A DNA stretch of 6,414 bases from Sphingomonadaceae bacterium (GCA_019454625.1 JACFNY010000050.1:1-6414); one strand, 5' to 3'. Numbered from the stretch's first letter, positions 1-6,387 are shown. Notes: generated by a model not told the origin, from the letters alone. Translations and numbers: made by a program.

Positions 1-993
1 GTGATGAAGCTGATCGAACTGAACCTCCGCCCGCGCGACATCTGCACGCGCGAGGCGTTCGAGAACGCGGCGCGCGTCGTCGCGGCGACGGGCGGCTCCA
101 CGAACGGCGGCCTGCACCTGCCGGCGATGGCGTCCGAAGCCGGGATCGAATTCGACCTTTTCGATGTCGCCGAGATTTTCAAATCAACGCCTTACGTCGC
201 GGACCTGAAACCGGGCGGCCAGTACGTGGCGAAGGACATGCACGACGCGGGCGGCGTCTACATGGTGATGAAGACGCTGCTCGACGGCGGCTTCCTGCAC
301 GGCGACTGCATGACCGTGACGGGCAAGACGCTGGGTGAGAACATCGAGGAAATCACCTGGAACCCCGACCAGAAGGTCATCCGCGAGGTTTCAAACCCGA
401 TCACGCCAACGGGCGGCGTCGTCGGCCTCAAGGGATCGCTCGCTCCCGACGGCGCGATCGTGAAGGTCGCCGGGCTCGCCAAGCTCACCTTCGAAGGCCC
501 GGCCCGCGTCTTCGATTGCGAGGAGGACGCGTTCGCCGCCGTCGAGAACCGCCAGTTCGAGGAGGGCGAGGTTCTCGTGATCCGCTACGAGGGCCCCAAG
601 GGCGGCCCCGGGATGCGCGAAATGCTCGCCACCACCGCCGCGCTCTACGGGCAGGGCATGGGCGACAAGGTGGCGCTCATCACCGACGGCCGCTTCTCCG
701 GCGCGACGCGCGGCTTCTGCATCGGCCACGTCGGCCCCGAGGCTTCCGACTGCGGACCCATCGCGCTCATCGAGAACGGCGACCGCATCCGCATCAACGC
801 CGTGGAGGGCACCATAGACCTCCTCGTCGGCGACGATGTTCTCGCCGAGCGGCGCGCGCGCTGGCAGCCCCGCGTCAACGCCTACCAGTCCGGCGCGCTC
901 TGGCGCTACGCCCAGAACGTCGGCCCGGCCAGCAAGGGCGCCTGCACGCATCCCGGCGCCCGCGCCGAGCGCCACGTCTACGCCGACATCTGA
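1..993 (+). CDS. ilvD: Dihydroxy-acid dehydratase, C-terminal part (5' end outside window)
   Basis: This cytoplasmic Fe-S enzyme dehydrates 2,3-dihydroxy-isovalerate and 2,3-dihydroxy-3-methylvalerate to the 2-keto acids that precede valine, leucine and isoleucine. The frame is open from base 1, so the GTG there is an internal codon. About 330 residues remain of a family usually 560-615 long. The N-terminal CDK and CGM-type cysteine motifs that hold the cluster lie upstream of the window. Visible motifs are GGSTN (visible residues 31-35), HDAGGV (81-86), LAPDGAIVK (148-156), EGPKGGPGM (197-205) and the second ILVD/EDD signature around [10 protein letters not shown] (229-238), whose Ser233 is the expected catalytic serine. 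The C-terminus (GALW.YAQ.VGPA.KGA..HPGA) matches the shorter alphaproteobacterial/actinobacterial clade. One oddity is DCG at 250-252, where related proteins that I recall have DGG or GGG. The next plus-strand gene starts more than 300 bases downstream, so ilvD probably ends its transcription unit. Identification is firm; only completeness is lacking. Confidence 0.96.
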   Translation: MMKLIELNLRPRDICTREAFENAARVVAATGGSTNGGLHLPAMASEAGIEFDLFDVAEIFKSTPYVADLKPGGQYVAKDMHDAGGVYMVMKTLLDGGFLHGDCMTVTGKTLGENIEEITWNPDQKVIREVSNPITPTGGVVGLKGSLAPDGAIVKVAGLAKLTFEGPARVFDCEEDAFAAVENRQFEEGEVLVIRYEGPKGGPGMREMLATTAALYGQGMGDKVALITDGRFSGATRGFCIGHVGPEASDCGPIALIENGDRIRINAVEGTIDLLVGDDVLAERRARWQPRVNAYQSGALWRYAQNVGPASKGACTHPGARAERHVYADI

Positions 994-1239
994 CCGCGAC
1001 GAGAGGGAAACGGGCGATGTCGGCAGCGGCAGCGCGGGGATGGTCTTCGGCTGCGGCGGCATGGCCGGGTCGTTCCCGCTCTCCTGTGGCGGGCGGATCG
1101 CCGACCACACCGGCTCACCGCGCGAATCGCGGGGAATCTCGCCGGGCGTCGTCCTGATGCCGCCGGTATAGAAAGGAGACGGCGCGCAGGCGCCGACGAT
1201 GAGCGTGACGGCGAGAATGACAAGTACGGGAAGTCGCAT
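994..1239 (-). CDS. Small proline-rich lipoprotein, 3' end unresolved
   Basis: The ATG at 1237-1239 opens a typical lipoprotein signal: MRLP, a hydrophobic run (VLVILAVTLIV), then the lipobox VGAC with Cys18 as the lipidated residue. The mature part begins APSPFYTGG, continues through GEIPRDSRGEPVWSAIRPPQ, and then becomes proline-rich (AMPPQPKTIPALPLP). Third codon positions are rich in G and C, as in real genes nearby. The coordinates cover the 82 codons that lie between ilvD and nnr. The frame has no stop there and continues to base 391 as an antisense reading of ilvD, with an Ala/Gly/Glu/Asp-rich composition typical of a shadow. In the neighbouring frame a stop lies at 978-980, so a one-base change near base 1000 would give a protein of about 87 residues overlapping the ilvD stop by 16 bases. 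No clear Shine-Dalgarno precedes the ATG; an upstream in-frame TTG at 1276-1278 would put 13 extra residues before the signal. I do not recognise a named family. It would sit in the inner or outer membrane facing the periplasm. Confidence 0.6.
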
Positions 1240-1307
1240 GACGTCGTATGCTGTCGCAAGAACGGTGCGCGTTGACAAGTCCGCCGCGATCGGTGTCGGG
1301 TCTTTCC

Positions 1308-2678
1308 ATGCCAGCTGAATATCCGCCGCTTCTGCCGCGCGAGCCCGTGGTGACCGCCGCCGAGATGCGCGCCGCGGAAGCCGCAGCGATCGCCGCCGGG
1401 ACGAGCGGCTTCGAACTCATGCGGCGCGCGGGCGAGGCCGCCGCGGCAGGCATCGCGGCGTTCTACGGTCCCGCGCCGGTTCTGGTGCTGGCGGGGCCGG
1501 GCAACAACGGCGGCGACGGCTATGTCGTGGCCCATGCGCTGAGGGCGCGTCGCTGGCCGGTCGAGGTCGCCGCGCTGGCGCCGCCGGCCACCGAGACCGC
1601 GCAGCAGGCCGCCGCGCTCTGGAACGCTCCGGTCATCGACATCCCGGCGGCGGAGCCACGCTTCGTGCTCGTCGATGCGCTGTTCGGAACCGGGTTGACG
1701 CGCGGGCTGGAAGAGCCGCTTCTTTCGCAGTTTCATGCGCTTGCACGCGTATCTTCCGTCGTCGTCTCGCTCGATCTGTCGAGCGGCGCGGCGACCGACG
1801 ACGGTGCGGCGCTGTCCCCGCTGGCGCGCGCGGACCTCACCGTCACATTCGGCGCGCTGAAACCGTCGCACCTGCTGCATCCCGCCGCAGCGCGCTGCGG
1901 GCGGGTCGTGGTGGCCGACATCGGTCTCGGCGAGATCGGGACGCGGCTGTTCCGGAACGGCGCGCCGTCCGCCGCGGCTCTGGCGACGGACACGCACAAG
2001 TACCGGCGCGGGCATGTGCTCGTCGTGTCGGGGGCGATGGCGGGTGCGGCATGGCTCGCCGCCCGCGCCGCGCAGAGGGCCGGGGCGGGTTATGTGACGC
2101 TGGCGTCGGAAACGGCGCTGCCGCCGTCGTCGCTCGTCGTGCAGCCGCTTTCCGCGATCGACCTCGACCGCGCGGATGCCATCGTGCTCGGCTCGGGCCT
2201 CGGCCGCGATGCAGCGGCGCGCGCGCGGGCCGGGGCGGTGCTGGGCGCGGGAAGGCCGATGGTGCTCGACGCCGACATCTTCTCGCTGTTCGCGGACGAT
2301 CCGGCGCCGGTGTTCGGGCTCGGCGCGGTGATGACGCCGCATGACGGCGAGTTCGCGCGCCTGTTCGGCGATCTTTCGGGTAGCAAGGTGGATCGCGCCC
2401 GTGCCGCCGCCGCGCGGTCCGGCAACGTCGTCGTCCTGAAAGGCCCGGACACGGTGATCGCCGCGCCGGACGGCCGCGCGGTCATCAACGATCACGCCTC
2501 GCCGCGCCTCGCCACCGCCGGGAGCGGGGACGTGCTCTCCGGCATGATCGCGGCGCACCTCGCGCGCGGCGACGCGCCGTTCGAGGCTGCCTGCGCCGCC
2601 GTGTGGCGTCACGGCGACGCCGCGCTGCGGGGGCGTGACGGGCTGATCGCGGAAGACCTCGTCGGTCTGATCCGCTGA
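1308..2678 (+). CDS. nnr: Bifunctional NAD(P)H-hydrate epimerase / ADP-dependent NAD(P)H-hydrate dehydratase
   Basis: This metabolite-repair enzyme (YjeF family) interconverts the R and S forms of hydrated NADH/NADPH and dehydrates the S form using ADP, restoring the cofactor. The N-terminal epimerase domain (about residues 12-230 from this start) shows TAAEMR, GPGNNGGDGYVVA (63-75), DALFGTG and FGALKPSHLLHP. The usual DIPSG reads DLSSG (156-160), keeping the Asp. The C-terminal dehydratase (CARKD, ribokinase-like) domain shows HKYRRGHVLVVSG (230-242), AGAGYVTLA, GSGLG, VLDAD (319-323), TPHDGEFARLFG, VVVLKGPDTVIAAPDG and the ATP/ADP-site motif ATAGSGDVLSGM (402-413). Length is 456 residues; the E. 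coli protein is about 515. I chose the ATG at 1308 because the family usually begins a few residues before TAAEMR; in-frame ATG at 1248 and GTG at 1293 are alternatives, none with a good Shine-Dalgarno. The 1248 start would nearly abut the divergent lipoprotein ATG. The loop GAMAGAA is shorter than in enterobacterial homologues, as I recall for sphingomonads. The gene is followed two bases later by the methyltransferase. Confidence 0.94.
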   Translation: MPAEYPPLLPREPVVTAAEMRAAEAAAIAAGTSGFELMRRAGEAAAAGIAAFYGPAPVLVLAGPGNNGGDGYVVAHALRARRWPVEVAALAPPATETAQQAAALWNAPVIDIPAAEPRFVLVDALFGTGLTRGLEEPLLSQFHALARVSSVVVSLDLSSGAATDDGAALSPLARADLTVTFGALKPSHLLHPAAARCGRVVVADIGLGEIGTRLFRNGAPSAAALATDTHKYRRGHVLVVSGAMAGAAWLAARAAQRAGAGYVTLASETALPPSSLVVQPLSAIDLDRADAIVLGSGLGRDAAARARAGAVLGAGRPMVLDADIFSLFADDPAPVFGLGAVMTPHDGEFARLFGDLSGSKVDRARAAAARSGNVVVLKGPDTVIAAPDGRAVINDHASPRLATAGSGDVLSGMIAAHLARGDAPFEAACAAVWRHGDAALRGRDGLIAEDLVGLIR

Positions 2679-2680
2679 GC

Positions 2681-3865
2681 ATGGAAACCATTGTTCGTCT
2701 TGCGGCGCGTGGTGACGGCGTCACCGAAAGCGGCCGTTATGTCGCGGGGGCGGTTCCCGGAGACACGGTGGACGGTGACGTCATCGCGCCGGGGCCGTAC
2801 CATATTGCTCCGGCCTGCTCGCATTTCGGCGTCTGCGGCGGCTGCCAGTCGCAGCACGCGGACGACGCCGTGCTCGCCGGCTTCGTTTCGGGTCGCATCC
2901 TCGGCGCACTCGCGGGCGTCGGCATTGTGCCCGAGACGGTGTATCCCGCGCACCTCTCGCCGCCCGGCGCGCGGCGGCGGGCCAGCTTCCGGCTGGTTCG
3001 GGACGGCGGCGGCGTGCGCCTCGGCTTCAACGCGGAGGGCAGCAGCGCGGTTGTCGACCTCGCCGAATGCCCGGTGGTTCGACCTGCGCTCTGGGACGCC
3101 GCGCGAACGCTTCGCGACGCGCTCGCGCCCCGGCTTCGGACAGGCCATGCCGTCGGCATGACCCTCACCGAAACCGTCTCCGGTTTTGACGTGCTGCTCA
3201 CCAATCTCGCGCTGCCCGCGGCCGACGTCGGCGCGTTTGCGGCGCTGGCATCGCAGGCCGGACTGGCACGGATCGCGACGGAGACGGCCGCGGGCGTCGA
3301 GATCGCGCTTCAGCTTGCCGAGCCTGCGGTCAGGTTCGATGGCGTTGCCGTGGCGCTCCCGCCCGGCGGTTTCCTTCAGGCGACCGTGGACGGCGAGGCG
3401 GCATTGCAGGCGGCGGTGCTGGAGGGCGTCGCCGGGGCGGGCACGGTGGCCGATCTTTTCTGCGGGGCGGGCACGTTCGCGCTGCCGCTCTCGGCGCGGA
3501 CGAAGGTCTTCGCGGCGGATGCGGCGCGCGATGCGGTCGCGGGGCTGTCGGCCGCCGCGAAGCGCGCGGGGCGGCCGGTCACGACCGCGCACCGCGACCT
3601 GTTCCGCCAGCCGCTGCAACCCGCCGAACTCGACAAGTTCGATGCCGTGGTCCTCGATCCGCCGCGCGCGGGGGCGAAGACGCAGGTGGAAACGATCACC
3701 CGCTCCAAGCTGAAGCGGGTCGTGCATGTCTCGTGCAATCCCAACACGTTCGCGCGGGATGCGAAGATCCTGCACGAGGCCGGGTTCCGACTGACGGAAC
3801 TATGGCCGGTCGGCCAGTTCCGCTGGTCCGTCCACGTGGAGCTGGCCGCCGTTTTTCTTCGTTAG
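2681..3865 (+). CDS. rlmD: Class I SAM-dependent RNA m5U methyltransferase, RlmD/TrmA (RumA) family with Fe-S cluster
   Basis: This enzyme methylates C5 of a uridine, most likely in 23S rRNA (U1939 in the E. coli RlmD system). A short TRAM-like N-terminus (residues 1-40) is followed by the Fe-S ligands Cys46, Cys52 and Cys55 (C-x5-C-x2-C) with the fourth, Cys130, in LAECPV. These point to RlmD/RlmC rather than tRNA-specific TrmA, which lacks the cluster. Further on are the Gln233 region (GGFLQAT), SAM motif I DLFCGAGTF (258-266), DPPRAGA (326-332) and the nucleophile loop HVSCNPNTFARD with Cys352. Near the end, HVE carries Glu387, the expected general base. Length is 394; E. coli RlmD is 433. 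The start ATG lies two bases after the nnr TGA, with no good Shine-Dalgarno of its own, so translational coupling is likely. An intrinsic terminator follows 34 bases after the TAG. The choice between RlmC, RlmD and a dual-specificity RlmCD target cannot be made from sequence alone. Confidence 0.92.
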   Translation: METIVRLAARGDGVTESGRYVAGAVPGDTVDGDVIAPGPYHIAPACSHFGVCGGCQSQHADDAVLAGFVSGRILGALAGVGIVPETVYPAHLSPPGARRRASFRLVRDGGGVRLGFNAEGSSAVVDLAECPVVRPALWDAARTLRDALAPRLRTGHAVGMTLTETVSGFDVLLTNLALPAADVGAFAALASQAGLARIATETAAGVEIALQLAEPAVRFDGVAVALPPGGFLQATVDGEAALQAAVLEGVAGAGTVADLFCGAGTFALPLSARTKVFAADAARDAVAGLSAAAKRAGRPVTTAHRDLFRQPLQPAELDKFDAVVLDPPRAGAKTQVETITRSKLKRVVHVSCNPNTFARDAKILHEAGFRLTELWPVGQFRWSVHVELAAVFLR

Positions 3866-3953
3866 CACTATTCCGGTTTCGGAGGATTCACCGATTCCAC
3901 CCCTCCCTCTTCAGGGGAGGGGCTTTCATGGCTTAATCCGGAACGGATCGGTT
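3866..3953. other. Convergent intergenic junction between rlmD and the deoxyhypusine-synthase-like gene
   Basis: This 88-base gap separates the 3' ends of two converging genes. Besides the terminator hairpin it holds nested inverted repeats: TTCCGG (3871-3876) against CCGGAA (3938-3943), the bulged pair at 3891-3898/3945-3951, and a small hairpin ATCCG-GAA-CGGAT (3936-3948). The last could serve as a weak end signal for the minus-strand gene but has no T tract. I see no reading frame worth calling here. Confidence 0.6.
3900..3926 (+). terminator. Intrinsic terminator of the nnr-rlmD unit
   Basis: A perfect 8-bp stem, CCCCTCCC (3900-3907) with GGGAGGGG (3915-3922), closes a 7-base loop and is followed by CTTT. 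The T tract is short but lies on the plus-strand side, so it fits termination after rlmD. The minus-strand gene that converges from the right ends at 3954; on that strand the hairpin is followed by TGG, with no T run. An outer imperfect stem, CCGAT-T-CC (3891-3898) with GGATCGG (3945-3951), encloses the inner one and might help block transcription from both sides. Confidence 0.72.
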
Positions 3954-5006
3954 TCAGGCGAACAGCTTCGACCAGCCGTGCTTGGGACGGTTCCGCCAAT
4001 GGCCGCGATGGTAGGCGTCGGAGGCCAGCAGCGGCAGCACCGAGCCGGCCTCGGCATAGACCATCTGCTCGAGCGTGGTGTCGACCTTGCCCCAGCTCGC
4101 GGCTTCCTTGAGCGTCGATGACGAGCAGGCGCCGTCGCGGACGTCCGCGACGGTGATCTGCACCGCGTACTTGTGCATCTCGACGTCCTCGTGGCCGAGG
4201 ATCTCGGCGCAGACGACCGTGTCCTGCACGAAGTTCTTCGGCACGCCGCCGCCGATCATCAGGAGGCCGGTGGTGCCGGCCTTGATCTTGATGTCCGTCA
4301 GCTCGCGGAAGTCCGCGATCGAATCGAGCGTCATGTAGGGACGGCCCGCCTTCATGGCGTCGACCTGATGCTTGACGAGGCCGAAGCCCGCCGACGAATC
4401 CGTGAACGCCGGGCAGAAGATCGGCACGTCGTGCTCGAAGGCGAGCTTGACGAGGCTGTTGTCCTTCTTTCCGTGCTTCGAGAGATAGCGGCCCATCTCG
4501 CGGATGAAGGCGCGGCTCGAATAGGGCTTCGGATCGAGGCCGTTCGCGATCTCGCCGATCGTGTGGTCGCAGTCCTGAAGCTGCTCCTCGTCGATATAGG
4601 TGTCGTAGATACGGTCGATGTAGAGCGAGCGCAGCACGTTATCGTCGGGGATTTCAAGCGCCTGATAGTGCTTGTGGCCAAGCCCTTCGAAGAAGTCCAT
4701 GTCGACGATCGAGGCGCCGGTGGCGACGATGCCGTCCACCATGTTGTTCGCCACGAGGTCCGCATAGAGGTTCATGCAGCCGCCCGCCGAGGTCGAACCG
4801 GCGATGACGAGGAAGATCGAGCAGTCCTTGTCTTCCAGCATGGTGTTGTAGATTTTCGCCGCGCGCGCGAGGTCGCGACTGGTGAAGCTCATGCCGTCCA
4901 TCTGGTCGACGATCGGGCGGGCGTCGAAGCTCTTGATGTCGATGTGGCGCACTTCCTTCGAGAGAAGCTCCGCCTTGCGCTGCGCGTCTACGCGAACATC
5001 GGTCAT
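3954..5006 (-). CDS. Deoxyhypusine-synthase-like protein, probable homospermidine-forming aminobutyltransferase
   Basis: The protein belongs to the deoxyhypusine synthase (DS) family, which uses NAD to cleave an amine and transfer an aminobutyl group through a lysine imine. Bacteria lack hypusine, and some bacterial members make homospermidine or related polyamines; with an ornithine decarboxylase upstream I infer homospermidine synthesis in the cytoplasm. Seen in the sequence: the NAD-site region IAGSTSAGG (68-76), ANNMVDGIVATGAS (87-100), PAFTDSSAGFG (199-209), GGGVPKNF (252-259) and the catalytic SWGK with Lys307 (304-307). Length 350 compares with 369 in human. Relative to the human enzyme as I recall it, the His after GGGVxK is Asn258, and the acidic/serine stretch before EAxSWGK reads GACSSST, while Glu301 is kept. 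I chose the ATG at 5004-5006 over one at 5052-5054 because GGAAGG lies 8 bases before it. Some homologues are named for a guanidino-aza-nonane product, so an agmatine-type substrate is the alternative. Family is certain; substrate is not. Confidence 0.9.
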   Translation of the reverse strand: MTDVRVDAQRKAELLSKEVRHIDIKSFDARPIVDQMDGMSFTSRDLARAAKIYNTMLEDKDCSIFLVIAGSTSAGGCMNLYADLVANNMVDGIVATGASIVDMDFFEGLGHKHYQALEIPDDNVLRSLYIDRIYDTYIDEEQLQDCDHTIGEIANGLDPKPYSSRAFIREMGRYLSKHGKKDNSLVKLAFEHDVPIFCPAFTDSSAGFGLVKHQVDAMKAGRPYMTLDSIADFRELTDIKIKAGTTGLLMIGGGVPKNFVQDTVVCAEILGHEDVEMHKYAVQITVADVRDGACSSSTLKEAASWGKVDTTLEQMVYAEAGSVLPLLASDAYHRGHWRNRPKHGWSKLFA

Positions 5007-5014
5007 TGGTGTTT

Positions 5015-5020
5015 CCTTCC
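5015..5020 (-). promoter_or_regulatory. Ribosome binding site of the deoxyhypusine-synthase-like gene
   Basis: On the minus strand GGAAGG is followed by 8 bases (AAACACCA) and then the ATG at 5006. This is the clearest Shine-Dalgarno in the window and settles the start at 5006, since the upstream in-frame ATG at 5052-5054 has nothing comparable. Confidence 0.75.
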
Positions 5021-5043
5021 AGTCGATTGGTTGCTGTGGACTG

Positions 5044-5095
5044 GCTCGGCGCATGGAAAGCGCCGCCCGCGGCCGGATTCATGCCAGCGCCGAGC
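5044..5095 (-). promoter_or_regulatory. Intercistronic inverted repeat with competing pairing upstream of the deoxyhypusine-synthase-like gene
   Basis: A perfect 9-bp inverted repeat pairs GCTCGGCGC (5044-5052 on the plus strand) with GCGCCGAGC (5087-5095). The 5044-5052 arm can instead pair its GGCGC (5048-5052) with GCGCC (5060-5064), giving a small hairpin with a 7-base loop. These two foldings exclude one another. The element sits in the transcribed gap between the two polyamine genes, and its proximal arm is 24 bases before the Shine-Dalgarno. Whether it controls anything is inference; GC-rich DNA makes such pairs by chance fairly often. Confidence 0.35.
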
Positions 5096-5104
5096 GGGAA
5101 GGGG

Positions 5105-5131
5105 ACGGCCGCGGAAAACCCCCGCGGCCGT
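5105..5131 (-). promoter_or_regulatory. Strong GC hairpin just after the decarboxylase stop (possible terminator or attenuator)
   Basis: ACGGCCGCGG (5105-5114) and CCGCGGCCGT (5122-5131) form a perfect 10-bp stem with a 7-base loop, beginning two bases after the TGA of the decarboxylase (5134-5136). On the minus strand the stem is followed by CCCCTTCCC instead of a T run, so it is not a standard intrinsic terminator. It could protect the 3' end of the upstream message or partly lower read-through into the downstream gene. The 5105-5114 arm can also pair for 9 bases with CCGCGGCCG at 5067-5075. Confidence 0.5.
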
Positions 5132-5133
5132 TC

Positions 5134-6345
5134 TCAGTTGCGTATGGCAGTAACGCCCTGCGGTGTCGACTCCGTGACAGCGTAGGCGCTCGCCATCGGC
5201 TCGTCGGTGACGATCACGGTCTCGCCGTTCACGAAGCCGTTGAACGCCGTGCGCATGGCTGCGCCGTAAGCGCCGAGCATACCGACCTCGATATAGTCGC
5301 CCGCCTTGACGTCGGCGGGCAGCATGAACGGGCCGGCCATGTAGTCCATGTCGTCGCACGTCGGGCCGTAGAAGCTGAACGCCTCTTCCGCGCCCACGCT
5401 CGGGCGCAGCAGCTTCACCGGGAAGCGCCACGCGACATGCGCCGCGTCGAACAGCGAGCCGTAGGCGCCGTCGTTGATGTAGATGACGTCGCCCTTGCGC
5501 TGCTCGACGCGCACCAGCACGCTCGCGTACTCGGCGCAGAGCGCGCGTCCCGGCTCGCACCACAGCTCCGCCGAGTAGCTGATCGGCATCGCCTCGAAGG
5601 CGCGGTGGATCGCATCGAAGAACATCTGCATCGGCGCCGGGTCCATGCCCGGATAGATCGACGGGAAGCCGCCGCCGACATCGACGACGTCGACCGTCAC
5701 ACCCGCCTGCACGATCGCGGCGCGGACCAGCGTCATCGCCTCGACATAGGCCTGCGGGCTCATCGCCTGGCTGCCGACGTGGAAGCAGACGCCGAGCGCG
5801 TCCGCCGCCTGCCGCGCGGCGAGCAGCAGCGCCGGGGCCTCCTCGATGGACGCGCCGAACTTGGAGGCGAGGCTGAGCTTCGAGTGCGCCGAGGAGACGC
5901 GCAGCCGGACGCAGAGCGTCAGGTCGCTGGCGCCGCCGGTCGCCTCGACGATCTTCGCGAGTTCCTCGTGGCTGTCGAGCGAGAAGGTGCGGACGCCGTG
6001 CTCGAAATACGCCTCGGTGATCGCCTCGGGCGCCTTCACCGGGTGCATGAAGCACAGGGTCGCCTCGGGCAGCAGGCCGCGCACCAGACGCACCTCGTTG
6101 ATCGAGGCCACGTCGAAATGCGTGATGCCGCCGTCCCAGAGCGTCCTGATGATCTCGGGCGAGGGATTGGCCTTCACGGCATACATCGACAGCCCCGGAA
6201 ACCTCTCGACGAAGAACCGGGCCGCACGATGTGCAGCGTGAGGACGAATGAGGGTGACAGGCGCGTCGGGTCGAAGGACCGACGCTACCCCCAGCGCGCT
6301 ATGGAATTCTCGCAACTCAAGGGACCTCCAGTGGACAGTTGACAT
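5134..6345 (-). CDS. Fold-III PLP-dependent ornithine (possibly lysine/ornithine) decarboxylase
   Basis: This is an alanine-racemase-fold basic amino acid decarboxylase that most likely converts ornithine to putrescine in the cytoplasm. The N-terminal barrel carries YAVKANP with the PLP lysine Lys58, FDVAS (77-81), FMHPVK (99-104), CVRLRVSS.HSKLSLASKFG (145-164), FHVGSQ (188-193) and the phosphate loop DVGGGFPS (222-229). EPGR follows at 264-267. The second domain has YINDGAYG with Asp292 (matching the substrate-binding Asp of eukaryotic ODC), GPTCDDMD with Cys330-Asp331 (the active-site Cys/Asp pair), and GAYGAAMRTAFNGF with Tyr360. These argue for ODC rather than diaminopimelate, arginine or carboxynorspermidine decarboxylase; lysine as an extra substrate cannot be excluded. 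Length is 403, within the usual 380-420. The ATG at 6345 has AAGG 6 bases upstream; a TTG at 6313-6315 (residue 11) has GGAGG 9 bases upstream and lies closer to where related proteins begin. It is first in a two-gene minus-strand set. Confidence 0.92.
   Translation of the reverse strand: MSTVHWRSLELREFHSALGVASVLRPDAPVTLIRPHAAHRAARFFVERFPGLSMYAVKANPSPEIIRTLWDGGITHFDVASINEVRLVRGLLPEATLCFMHPVKAPEAITEAYFEHGVRTFSLDSHEELAKIVEATGGASDLTLCVRLRVSSAHSKLSLASKFGASIEEAPALLLAARQAADALGVCFHVGSQAMSPQAYVEAMTLVRAAIVQAGVTVDVVDVGGGFPSIYPGMDPAPMQMFFDAIHRAFEAMPISYSAELWCEPGRALCAEYASVLVRVEQRKGDVIYINDGAYGSLFDAAHVAWRFPVKLLRPSVGAEEAFSFYGPTCDDMDYMAGPFMLPADVKAGDYIEVGMLGAYGAAMRTAFNGFVNGETVIVTDEPMASAYAVTESTPQGVTAIRN
6325..6329 (-). 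promoter_or_regulatory. Shine-Dalgarno-like GGAGG inside the decarboxylase 5' end
   Basis: GGAGG on the minus strand precedes, by 9 bases, a TTG codon at 6313-6315 that is in frame with the decarboxylase. It competes with the ATG at 6343-6345, which has only AAGG (6352-6355) 6 bases upstream. Either start leaves the conserved domain intact; the shorter form would begin just before the REFHSALG segment. Confidence 0.4.
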
Positions 6346-6387
6346 GCACTGCCTTGCGGTGGAAGTCCCATGGGGCAGCGGACGCGC

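Noticed and set aside
1272..1277. Perfect TTGACA on the plus strand upstream of nnr
   Set aside because: No acceptable -10 hexamer at 16-19 bases (the region is TGTCGGGTC), so I do not call a promoter.
978..2612. Long minus-strand open frame (544 codons) opposite nnr
   Set aside because: Arg/His/Gly/Ala-rich product with no domain, opposite a gene with conserved motifs throughout; typical shadow in high-GC DNA.
2609..3775. Minus-strand open frame (388 codons) opposite the rRNA methyltransferase
   Set aside because: Arg-rich low-complexity product and complete overlap with a well-supported gene.
3733..3936. Small plus-strand frame (67 codons) across the end of the methyltransferase and the terminator
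   Set aside because: Arg/Pro-rich out-of-frame reading of the methyltransferase that runs through the hairpin.
5004..5082. Possible leader peptide starting at the minus-strand ATG 5080-5082 in the polyamine gap
   Set aside because: No Shine-Dalgarno before it, and the frame simply continues as a shadow through the downstream gene; not a short self-contained leader.
4173..5153. Plus-strand open frame (326 codons) opposite the deoxyhypusine-synthase-like gene
   Set aside because: Val/Asp/Arg/Glu-rich antisense composition, no recognisable motif, covers a firm gene on the other strand.
4882..6342. Plus-strand open frame (486 codons) opposite the decarboxylase
   Set aside because: Composition dominated by Arg, His, Ala and Val with no motif; it is the antisense of a well-conserved enzyme.
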